From: an uncultured Clostridia bacterium
Lineage (GTDB): Bacteria; Bacillota; Clostridia; Peptostreptococcales; Anaerovoracaceae
DNA: 50,850 bases
Assembly: GCA_938034165.1 (NCBI GenBank)
Contig: CALHKP010000077.1
Location: 1 to 50,850 of the forward strand
Reading direction: 5' to 3'
Under the pieces are notes generated by a model. It was not told where the DNA came from. It did no database searches and worked only from the letters and a program-made list of their open reading frames with translations. The number at the start of each line of letters is the position of its first letter. Positions within the stretch are counted from its first letter, which is position 1. The translations under genes were made by a program, and so were the position numbers. Positions 1-6,602 of the stretch are shown here, piece by piece.

Positions 1-33
1 TGGCAATCTGCGCTTAGTCAAGCTCTGAAAATG

Positions 34-72
34 ACAGTGCAGATTGCGACTATTAGAATATGCACTGTTTTT
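34..72 (+). terminator. possible plus-strand terminator at the window edge
   Basis: An 8-bp inverted repeat ACAGTGCA (34-41) / TGCACTGT (61-68) is followed by a short T-run (68-72). It could end a plus-strand gene lying left of the window and converging on the carboxypeptidase gene. A second inverted repeat, GCAATCTGC (3-11) / GCAGATTGC (39-47), shares bases 39-41 with it, so the two stems exclude each other. The loop is long (19 nt) and the T-run short, so the call is weak. Confidence 0.3.
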
Positions 73-117
73 GGTTTATCATTTATAGTCTATAGAAATC
101 GGCTCTTTATTACTCTA

Positions 118-167
118 AAATAATAAAAAAAGGGAACTGCCGCATAAACCTGTTATGCTACAGTCCC
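118..167 (-). terminator. intrinsic terminator of the VanY-like gene
   Basis: Read on the minus strand, a stem formed by 153-167 and 132-147 (GGGACTG...CAGTTCCC, with one mismatch and one bulge) is followed by six Ts and further T-rich sequence (131 down to 118). It lies about 45 nt past the stop codon of the carboxypeptidase gene, the expected place for its Rho-independent terminator. Confidence 0.7.
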
Positions 168-209
168 ATCTCTTTAGCAATCATTTTAAATTTGTTCAGC
201 TTTCGCCGC

Positions 210-1391
210 CTACTCTTCTCCGGCGCCTTCTGCGTAAACACTTGGAATTCCGTAATACTCTTCTAATGTAATCCAGTCACCGTTGTTATACAGTTTTGCT
301 GCCAAATCCTTTCCTACATATCTCAGGTGCCATGGAGAGTAATCATATCCTGTTACGGATTCCTTACCGCTTGGATATCTTACGATGAATCCGTACTTGT
401 AACAGTTGCTCAGAATCCATTTGCCGTCTTCTGAATCCGCAAAATCTGCCGATGTCTTATTCACATCATATGCGTATCCGCTCTGGTGTTCAGAGAAACC
501 TGCCTTTGGTTCAGCTGTCAGAGCCTTCTCTTCTCCCAGTTCCCTAACCTTGCTATAATATCTTGAGCTCTGCGCACCGTAAGATCTGTAGGTGCTCAGA
601 ATTTCTATAAATCTGCCTGCCTTATCAGCTGCATCTAGCATTTCGTTAAATGCCTTGTATCCGTCTTCGTTTACTCCCGGTGCATAACCCGAGTCAGCCT
701 CAAACGACTTGTTGATAATCGGCTGACCGTCAATCATCACAACTCCGTCTTTGCGTTCTGCAACAAATCCTTTCTCTGTATAGAATTTGTCCCCGTCCTT
801 CAAATCCTTCGGTTCAATAACAGTAACGCTTACCTTCTTCTTGGTTTCGTTTCCGGATGAATCTTTGGAGCTCAAAGTAACATCATATGTTCCCTTCTTA
901 CTCGAATCAATCTTGCCATCTGCGCTAACCTTGATTTTTTCTCCCGAGTTATCACTTGCTGAAGTCAGTTTAACCAGGTCAACCTTGCTGTCCTTGAGTA
1001 TGTTAAAGCTTTCGTCACACTGAATTACAGGCGCTGTTGTGTCAACAATCGTAACATCAAAGGTGTATTCTCTCGTCTTATCTCCAAACTTGAGCATAAC
1101 CTCGCATTCTGTTTTTCCCAGCTTGGATGTGTCAATCTTGGATTCCGAATAAATGACGCCGCCATCATCTATGCGCTCAATGAAGGAAGATGCATCAACC
1201 TCGCTGTTAATCTCTGCCTCGACCTTTTCTACAAGATGAACCTTAGATGCCGTTCCGAAAAGATTAAAATAGATGAACATACCGACAACTGCGATAGCCG
1301 CCACTAGCAAAACTACCAAAACGCCTTTCATTATGATTTCGCTTTTCTTTGGTTTTGCAAATATATATTTATTACGCTTTTTTGCAAACAT
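210..1391 (-). CDS. VanY/DacB-type D-alanyl-D-alanine carboxypeptidase, membrane anchored, with Ig-like domain
   Basis: The 393-residue protein is predicted to trim the terminal D-Ala from peptidoglycan stem peptides outside the cell. A basic N-terminus precedes one membrane segment (about residues 22-44), so the protein is anchored with its bulk outside. The middle resembles DUF5011/Ig-like wall-protein domains (a DTTAPVI start and a GTYDVTLSSKDSSGNETKK strand pattern). The C-terminal about 150 residues carry the VanY zinc-site signature: SEHQSGYAYDVN (the SxHxxGxAxD motif) and SPWHLRYVG (the second zinc His). Family members often lack vancomycin resistance functions, and no vanA/H/X or VanRS genes are nearby, so a housekeeping wall role is more likely than resistance. 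AAGGAGAG precedes the ATG. The gene is monocistronic, with a promoter at 1435-1463 and a terminator at 118-167. Confidence 0.88.
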   Translation of the reverse strand: MFAKKRNKYIFAKPKKSEIIMKGVLVVLLVAAIAVVGMFIYFNLFGTASKVHLVEKVEAEINSEVDASSFIERIDDGGVIYSESKIDTSKLGKTECEVMLKFGDKTREYTFDVTIVDTTAPVIQCDESFNILKDSKVDLVKLTSASDNSGEKIKVSADGKIDSSKKGTYDVTLSSKDSSGNETKKKVSVTVIEPKDLKDGDKFYTEKGFVAERKDGVVMIDGQPIINKSFEADSGYAPGVNEDGYKAFNEMLDAADKAGRFIEILSTYRSYGAQSSRYYSKVRELGEEKALTAEPKAGFSEHQSGYAYDVNKTSADFADSEDGKWILSNCYKYGFIVRYPSGKESVTGYDYSPWHLRYVGKDLAAKLYNNGDWITLEEYYGIPSVYAEGAGEE

Positions 1392-1434
1392 ACTGACTCT
1401 CCTTGTAACTCACGCTATTCCCTAGTTTGTGCAT

Positions 1435-1463
1435 ATATAATCATGATACCATATTTTGTGCAA
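1435..1463 (-). promoter_or_regulatory. predicted sigma-A promoter of the VanY-like gene
   Basis: On the minus strand, TTGCAC (1463-1458) is separated by 17 nt from TTATAT (1440-1435), about 45 nt upstream of the ATG. An alternative extended -10 (TGGTATCAT) overlaps the spacer, so the exact start is uncertain. Confidence 0.45.
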
Positions 1464-1491
1464 AATATAAACAAAAGCTTTTTAACTTCAT

Positions 1492-1538
1492 AAAAAAATC
1501 ACGCTAGCCAACCATGGTTGCGATGCCTTACGTGATTT
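1492..1538 (-). terminator. second terminator downstream of pckG
   Basis: On the minus strand, AAATCACG (1538-1531) pairs with CGTGATTT (1503-1496) and is followed by a run of Ts (1498-1492). Inside the loop sits a smaller palindrome, CAACCATGGTTG. It is the second of two tandem terminators after the PEP carboxykinase gene and insulates the downstream carboxypeptidase gene. Confidence 0.6.
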
Positions 1539-1543
1539 GTGCA

Positions 1544-1578
1544 AAAATCAGACGCGGAAATTTTACTTTCCGCGCCTG
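1544..1578 (-). terminator. intrinsic terminator of pckG
   Basis: On the minus strand, CAGGCGCGGAAA (1578-1567) pairs with TTTCCGCGTCTG (1560-1549) around a 6-nt loop and is followed by ATTTTTG. It starts about 34 nt after the pckG stop codon and is a strong 12-bp stem with one G-T pair. Confidence 0.8.
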
Positions 1579-1611
1579 TGTAATTACCATATTAAGTTTT
1601 TGCTTTTCCGG

Positions 1612-3381
1612 TTACATTGCTGCAACGTTTTTCTTCAGAGTATTGAAGTTTTCTACAATTTCTTTAGGAAGATTGTCGAATTTTTCGTAGAATTCTTCGA
1701 TTCCCTTTACTTCTTCTTCCCATGTTGCTTTGTCCAGTGAAAGCAATCTTTCGAGAGTTTCTCTGTCGATATCAAGTCCTTCTGTATTAAGATCTTCAGG
1801 TCTTGGTTCGTATCCTACTGCTGTTTCAACTGCGTCTGCTTTTCCGTCACATCTGTCGATCATCCATAGTAATACTCTCAGATTGTCTCCGAATCCAGGC
1901 CACATGAAGTCACCGTTTTCGTCAGTTCTGAACCAGTTTACATGGAAGATTTTTGGAGGGTTAGTCATCTTCTTACCCATATCAATCCAGTGCTGGAAGT
2001 ATTCTGCCATATCATATCCACAGAATGGAAGCATAGCCATAGGGTCATGTCTTACGACACCAACCTGACCGTTAGCAGCAGCTGTTGTTTCAGATGCCAT
2101 TGATGAACCTAGGAATACACCGTGGTTCCAGTCTCTTGACTGATGTACAAGCGGTTCTGCCTTTGCTCTTCTTCCGCCGAAGATAATAGCTGAAATAGGA
2201 ACGCCTTCTCCTGTTGAGAATTCCTTCGCAATTGTAGGGCAATTCTTTGCAGGTGCTGTGAATCTTGAGTTAGGATGTGCACCCTTTTCTTCTGATTCTT
2301 TTCCGTTCCATGGTCTTCCAAGCCAGTCTTCTCCGTTTTCAGGAGGGTTCTTGTCGAGTTTTTCCCACCATACAGTGTTGTCATCCAGATTTCTTGCAAC
2401 GTTTGTGAAGATAGTGTCTCTGTGTGTTGTAGCCAATGCATTAGGATTTGATTTTTCATTTGTTCCCGGTGCAACACCAAAGAATCCGTTTTCCGGATTA
2501 ACTGCGTACAGTCTTCCGTCTTCACCAATTCTGAGCCATGAAATATCATCTCCGATTGTTGACACTTTGTATCCCTGCTTCTTGAGGTAGTCAGGTGGTG
2601 TCAGCATTGCCAGATTTGTTTTGCCGCATGCACTTGGGAATGCACCGCAAACGTATTTGACATCTCCGTCCGGTTTTTCAATTTTTAGAATAAGCATATG
2701 CTCTGCCATCCAACCCTCTTGTTTTCCTAGGAATGAACCTATTCTGAGAGCCAGACATTTCTTTCCAAGTAATACGTTTCCGCCATAAGCTGAGTTAATG
2801 GACCAGATTGTATTATCTTCTGGGAAGTGTGCAATGTATTTTTCTTCTTCGTTAATCTGAGCCTTTGAATGCAGGCACTTAGTGAAGTCTGCACCATTAT
2901 TTAGGGCTTCGATTACGTCTCCGTTTACTCTTGTCATGATTGCCATGCTGAGTACTACATAAATAGAGTCGGTAATTTCGATTCCGATTTTAGCAAAGTC
3001 TGTTCCTACAACTCCCATTGAGAATGGAATTACGTACATCTTACGGCCTTCCATTGAACCATCAAAGAGTTTGCCCATCTTTGCATACATTTCTTTTGGG
3101 TCAACCCAGTTGTTTGTTGGACCTGCACCTTCTTTGGTTCTTGTGCAGATTACAGTTCTCTTTTCGTCTCTTGCTACATCTTTTGGTTTAGTGCGGTAGT
3201 ATAGACATCCTGGCAGTTTTTCCTTGTTGAGTTCAATCATTTCACCAGTTGCGAGCGCATCTTTTCTGATTTCTGCAAGCTGCTCTTCACTGCCATCAAC
3301 CCATACGATTTCTGCAGGCTTAGTCATAGCCGCCATTTCGTTAACCCAATCGATTGCTTTCTGATTCTTAATCATTGTCAT
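1612..3381 (-). CDS. pckG: phosphoenolpyruvate carboxykinase (GTP)
   Basis: The enzyme interconverts oxaloacetate plus GTP with phosphoenolpyruvate, CO2 and GDP in the cytosol. At 589 residues it has the usual length of the GTP-dependent family and is unlike the shorter ATP form. The P-loop (kinase-1a) FPSACGKTNLAM at about 248-259 and the metal/GTP segment GDDISW at about 277-282 are intact. The RPWNGKES and GGRRAK stretches further down are also typical. In an amino-acid fermenter it probably links C4 and C3 pools, either for gluconeogenesis or as an anaplerotic CO2-fixing step. It sits after nhaC and the ornithine cluster, but a 250-nt gap with a terminator and its own promoter makes it a separate unit. 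The start is the first ATG, with AGGAG 8 nt upstream; a second ATG is two codons on. Confidence 0.96.
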   Translation of the reverse strand: MTMIKNQKAIDWVNEMAAMTKPAEIVWVDGSEEQLAEIRKDALATGEMIELNKEKLPGCLYYRTKPKDVARDEKRTVICTRTKEGAGPTNNWVDPKEMYAKMGKLFDGSMEGRKMYVIPFSMGVVGTDFAKIGIEITDSIYVVLSMAIMTRVNGDVIEALNNGADFTKCLHSKAQINEEEKYIAHFPEDNTIWSINSAYGGNVLLGKKCLALRIGSFLGKQEGWMAEHMLILKIEKPDGDVKYVCGAFPSACGKTNLAMLTPPDYLKKQGYKVSTIGDDISWLRIGEDGRLYAVNPENGFFGVAPGTNEKSNPNALATTHRDTIFTNVARNLDDNTVWWEKLDKNPPENGEDWLGRPWNGKESEEKGAHPNSRFTAPAKNCPTIAKEFSTGEGVPISAIIFGGRRAKAEPLVHQSRDWNHGVFLGSSMASETTAAANGQVGVVRHDPMAMLPFCGYDMAEYFQHWIDMGKKMTNPPKIFHVNWFRTDENGDFMWPGFGDNLRVLLWMIDRCDGKADAVETAVGYEPRPEDLNTEGLDIDRETLERLLSLDKATWEEEVKGIEEFYEKFDNLPKEIVENFNTLKKNVAAM

Positions 3382-3435
3382 AAATTTTTCTCCTTTTCTC
3401 CTACTTATAACAATTTTTTAGCATACCTTATTCAA

Positions 3436-3447
3436 TTGTCCGGACAA
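3436..3447. promoter_or_regulatory. 12-bp perfect palindrome in the pckG leader, candidate operator
   Basis: TTGTCCGGACAA is a perfect palindrome lying 16-27 nt downstream of the predicted pckG -10 box and about 55 nt before the start codon. That is a common position for a repressor roadblock. No regulator for it is identified in the window. Confidence 0.35.
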
Positions 3448-3462
3448 AACGTCCTAATTCTC

Positions 3463-3491
3463 ATTCTATACCATTTTTTTATGTTTGTCAC
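3463..3491 (-). promoter_or_regulatory. predicted sigma-A promoter of pckG
   Basis: On the minus strand, GTGACA (3491-3486), a 17-nt spacer and TAGAAT (3468-3463) match five of six bases in each box. The leader to the ATG is about 75 nt. Confidence 0.6.
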
Positions 3492-3550
3492 GCGATAACG
3501 CGGATTCTTATTGAAATTTCATACGAAATTTGTTTCGTTTTTGATAAAAC

Positions 3551-3576
3551 GAAAGCCGCACATAAAGTGCGGCCTT
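3551..3576 (-). terminator. terminator of nhaC
   Basis: On the minus strand, GCCGCAC (3573-3567) pairs with GTGCGGC (3561-3555) around a 5-nt loop and is followed by the T-rich stretch TTTCGTTTTATC. It lies about 55 nt past the nhaC stop. Confidence 0.65.
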
Positions 3577-3631
3577 CTGTCACATTGAATGTGATTAAGT
3601 TCAGATGTATAAACGTATATAGTTATTCTTT

Positions 3632-5113
3632 TTATACTAATTCTCCAGCGTCTGCCTTTGCCTGTTCTTCTGGAGTCATCTTTGTGCAAGTGATACCAGC
3701 AAATGCTAATATGAATGTTACGATAGGCATTGACCAGTTGAATACTGCCCATGGAGCATATGTTGCAGCTGTTACGCCAAGTGTAGCGTAGATGTACATA
3801 CCGCAAGTGTTCCAAGGAACTAAGCATGATGTAACTGTACCTGCTGATTCCAAAGCATTTGATAAGCATTTAGGGTGGAGACCTGCTGCTCTGTAAGCGT
3901 CTGCATACATTCTACCTGGAACGAGGATTGAGATGTACTGTTCAGGCATAGCGATGTTTGAAGCGATACAAGTAAGTTCTGTTGCACCGATAAGAGCAGG
4001 ACCGCTCTTGATAACCTTAGTAATCTTGTTGATGATTACTTCTAACTGTCCTGTACCTTCCATGATTCCACCAAACATCATAGCGATGATTGTCATCAGA
4101 ATTGATGAAGCCATGTTCATAAGTCCACCGTTAGTTAACAGATCGTTAAGAGCTTCAATATCTGTGTTGCAGATAAATCCATTTCTTGCGATTGTTAACC
4201 AATCACCGAATGTAACGCCGTGGTGCATTAATTCTAAGTCTTCGTTGAAGATTGCTAAATCTCCCTGGAAGATTGGAGCAAGGATAGCACCTGCAATCAA
4301 TCCAAGTGTGATACCAGGGATAGCAGGAACCTTAAATGCAATAGCAAGTATAACTACTACTGGTGGCAGTAACAGGATTGGGTTAACATTGAATGTAGCC
4401 TGGATTCCGTCCATAAGAACCTGAACCTGTGAAGTATCAACGTTTCCTGATGCTGCATGCTTCATTCCATATACTCCGAAGAATACTAATGCGATTACAT
4501 ATGCAACAACTGTTGCTTTAATCATGTATTTAACGTGTGTAAATACGTCTGTACCAGCCATAGCTGGAGCTAAGTTTGTAGTATCTGATAATGGTGATAA
4601 TTTATCTCCAAAGTATGCACCTGCCATGATAGCTCCGCAAGTTGGTCCCATTGGCATTCCAAGACCGTTTGCGATACCTACAAGTGCAAGACCCATAGTT
4701 CCCATTGTTCCCCATGATGAACCTGTTGCCAGTGAAGTAACGGAACATACAAGAACTGTTGCAATCAAGAAGATTGATGGTGATAATAATTTAAGTCCGT
4801 AATAAATCATTGTAGGAATTGTACCTGATACAAGCCATGTTCCTACCATCATGCCGACAATTGCAAGAATCAGAATTGCCTGCATAGCTCTTGAAATACC
4901 AGTGATCATCATTTCTTCTACTGATTCCCACTTGTATCCAAGTCTGAGAGCCATAAGTGCCGCAATAATTACACCAATAAACATTGGAATATGTGGATCT
5001 ACTCCAAATACTGCGATACCGATAGCCATTACAATAACGAGTCCTAAAAAGGATACAATCGCTTCCCATAAATAAGGTGTGCGAGGTTCCTTTACCTTAG
5101 CTTCTTTACCCAT
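3632..5113 (-). CDS. nhaC: NhaC-family Na+/H+ (or amino-acid) antiporter
   Basis: The protein is a 493-residue polytopic membrane protein with about 11-12 hydrophobic segments and the conserved features of the NhaC/MleN family: SSWGTMGTMG, GDKLSPLSDTTNLAPA and TCGAIMAGAYFGDKLSPLSD-type segments. NhaC members exchange Na+ for H+; MleN couples this to malate/lactate exchange. Genes of this family are found next to ornithine-degradation genes in Stickland clostridia. A role in ornithine uptake, alanine export, or balancing ions during ornithine fermentation is therefore plausible but inferred. It follows orr after a terminator and a 352-nt gap, with its own promoter at 5161-5189, so it is regulated separately from ord-orr. 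The start ATG has AAGGAGAG 7 nt upstream. Confidence 0.88.
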   Translation of the reverse strand: MGKEAKVKEPRTPYLWEAIVSFLGLVIVMAIGIAVFGVDPHIPMFIGVIIAALMALRLGYKWESVEEMMITGISRAMQAILILAIVGMMVGTWLVSGTIPTMIYYGLKLLSPSIFLIATVLVCSVTSLATGSSWGTMGTMGLALVGIANGLGMPMGPTCGAIMAGAYFGDKLSPLSDTTNLAPAMAGTDVFTHVKYMIKATVVAYVIALVFFGVYGMKHAASGNVDTSQVQVLMDGIQATFNVNPILLLPPVVVILAIAFKVPAIPGITLGLIAGAILAPIFQGDLAIFNEDLELMHHGVTFGDWLTIARNGFICNTDIEALNDLLTNGGLMNMASSILMTIIAMMFGGIMEGTGQLEVIINKITKVIKSGPALIGATELTCIASNIAMPEQYISILVPGRMYADAYRAAGLHPKCLSNALESAGTVTSCLVPWNTCGMYIYATLGVTAATYAPWAVFNWSMPIVTFILAFAGITCTKMTPEEQAKADAGELV

Positions 5114-5160
5114 AAGCCTTCTCTCCTTTTCTATAATGGATATACATCTGTCATGTTGTA

Positions 5161-5189
5161 ATTCTAACTCATTTTGAAGTCTTTTGCAA
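5161..5189 (-). promoter_or_regulatory. predicted sigma-A promoter of nhaC
   Basis: On the minus strand, TTGCAA (5189-5184), a 17-nt spacer and TAGAAT (5166-5161) lie about 48 nt upstream of the nhaC ATG. No sigma-54 motif is visible here. Confidence 0.55.
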
Positions 5190-5220
5190 CACAGAATACT
5201 CAGAAATTTATTACAAAACT

Positions 5221-5260
5221 ACCATATTCGGGTTCTTGCTTTATAACGCTTGAATATGGT
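5221..5260. repeat. inverted repeat upstream of the nhaC promoter
   Basis: ACCATATTC (5221-5229) and GAATATGGT (5252-5260) form a perfect 9-bp inverted repeat around a 22-nt loop. T-runs lie on both sides (GGCTTTTTAT to the right; AGTTTTG on the minus strand). It could be a back-up terminator after orr or a binding site above the nhaC promoter. From 5261 to 5397 I see no further feature. Confidence 0.4.
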
Positions 5261-5397
5261 GGCTTTTTATCAATATATTGTGTTCTTTCACTATGGCCTA
5301 CCCGTATTTTGTAGTCAATCTGATAATCCCTTCACAATTCATTCACAATCCGTCATTTTTGCATATAAATAAGAAAGTACAGGTTCTCTTGTTTCCA

Positions 5398-5436
5398 CAA
5401 AAAAACACCTGCCGCACACATTTACAGCAGATGTTT
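5398..5436 (-). terminator. terminator of the ornithine operon after orr
   Basis: On the minus strand, AACATCTGC (5435-5427) and GCAGGTGTT (5412-5404) form a 9-bp stem with one G-T pair, followed by seven Ts. It begins 30 nt past the orr stop codon and closes the ord-to-orr operon. Confidence 0.75.
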
Positions 5437-5465
5437 TCATCACTTGTTTTTCAATTTTTTGACTC

Positions 5466-6554
5466 TTATTTTACGTATTTTCTTTCTACATATGCGCTTG
5501 TTGCAGCCTTTAACATTCCGCCGTAGCCAAGTTCAAAACTTACAACATCGCCGACTTTGTATTCTTTATCTGTATGTGTTACATCGAGAATGATATGGTC
5601 TGAGCTTCCGCCCATGATTTCGATTTTTTCATCGCAAGGAGTCATGCTTCCAAGGTCGATATCCTGTTTACCGATTGCAATGATTGCTCTCTTCATCATT
5701 CCTCTGTCTTCGTAGTATGGTTTTTCACCAAACGCATCAACACCTACTTCACCGATTGGAAGTGATGGTTTTTCTTTCAGTTCAACAATCTGAGCTTCAA
5801 GAATCAAAGCATCGCTTACAGTTCCCGGAAGTTTTGTTTCATATGCTGTATCATTACCCAGCAGGAATGATTCACCCAGTCTGAGGTTGTTGATTCCTTT
5901 AGGAAGTTCGCCCTTTCCGATCAGATAGATTGAGCTTGAGTTTCCTCCGGAAACCATTTCGAGTTTAATTCCATGTTTTGCTTCGATTTCGTGAGCGATT
6001 TCCACAAGCTGTGAAAGGTTATCATTCTTTGGAATGATTGCACCGTAGCAAGTCAGGTTTACACCGATTCCGTACAGGTTGATATTGCTCATTTCTTTAA
6101 TTTCTGCAACTGCTTCGTCAATCAGGTCGCGATTCTTGAAGAAAATACCTTCTCTCAGGTCGCCTAAGTCAATCATTAGAAGAATATTGTGCATAACATC
6201 GATTTTCTTTGCTTCTTCATTCAGCATTCTTATAGTTGAAAGCTCTGAGTTGAAGGAAAGGTCAACGTATTTTACAACATCTTCAACTTCACAATGCATT
6301 GGAATTCTAAGAAGAACAGTCTTTTTGCCTTCGCCTCTCACTACATCCGCAAATGTTTTGATATTCTTTACTCTTGAGTCAGCAACAAAATCAACATAAG
6401 GATTTGCTGCTACCATCTTTACCATTTCGTGGTCAGCACAAAGTCCCTTGGTTACGATCATCATGCTGCATCCGCCGTCGTCTTTTGTGATTTTACCCAC
6501 AGCGTTAAGGTTGTCTTCGAGTTTTTTCAAATTGATTGTCAGTTTAGGATACAT
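5466..6554 (-). CDS. orr: ornithine racemase (PLP, alanine-racemase fold)
   Basis: The enzyme converts L-ornithine to D-ornithine, the substrate of the 4,5-aminomutase. The 362-residue protein begins with the fold-III alanine racemase pattern MYPKLTINLKKLEDNLN. The PLP-lysine segment is likely MIVTKGLCADHE (about residues 32-43), and a phosphate-binding GGNSSSI loop lies in the middle. YhfX/Orr-family proteins have this length. I start it at the ATG with AAGGAGGA 6 nt upstream; an upstream in-frame ATG 15 codons earlier has no ribosome site. It is the last gene of the ornithine operon, 48 nt after the GlmL-like gene. The call as ornithine rather than alanine racemase rests on family resemblance and context. 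Confidence 0.9.
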   Translation of the reverse strand: MYPKLTINLKKLEDNLNAVGKITKDDGGCSMMIVTKGLCADHEMVKMVAANPYVDFVADSRVKNIKTFADVVRGEGKKTVLLRIPMHCEVEDVVKYVDLSFNSELSTIRMLNEEAKKIDVMHNILLMIDLGDLREGIFFKNRDLIDEAVAEIKEMSNINLYGIGVNLTCYGAIIPKNDNLSQLVEIAHEIEAKHGIKLEMVSGGNSSSIYLIGKGELPKGINNLRLGESFLLGNDTAYETKLPGTVSDALILEAQIVELKEKPSLPIGEVGVDAFGEKPYYEDRGMMKRAIIAIGKQDIDLGSMTPCDEKIEIMGGSSDHIILDVTHTDKEYKVGDVVSFELGYGGMLKAATSAYVERKYVK

Positions 6555-6602
6555 GTTCTCCTCCTTGTAAACAAATAAATGATTAAATTCTTCTATCAAA
6601 GT

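Noticed and set aside
210..1391. Vancomycin-resistance gene vanY
   Set aside because: The enzyme family is right, but no vanHAX, vanRS or related genes are present in the window.
5114..5300. Sigma-54 promoter for nhaC
   Set aside because: No TGGCA-N-TTGC motif with correct spacing; a sigma-A-type pair fits better.
6555..6599. ATG 15 codons upstream for orr
   Set aside because: No ribosome site, and the conserved racemase N-terminus starts at the downstream ATG, which has AAGGAGGA.
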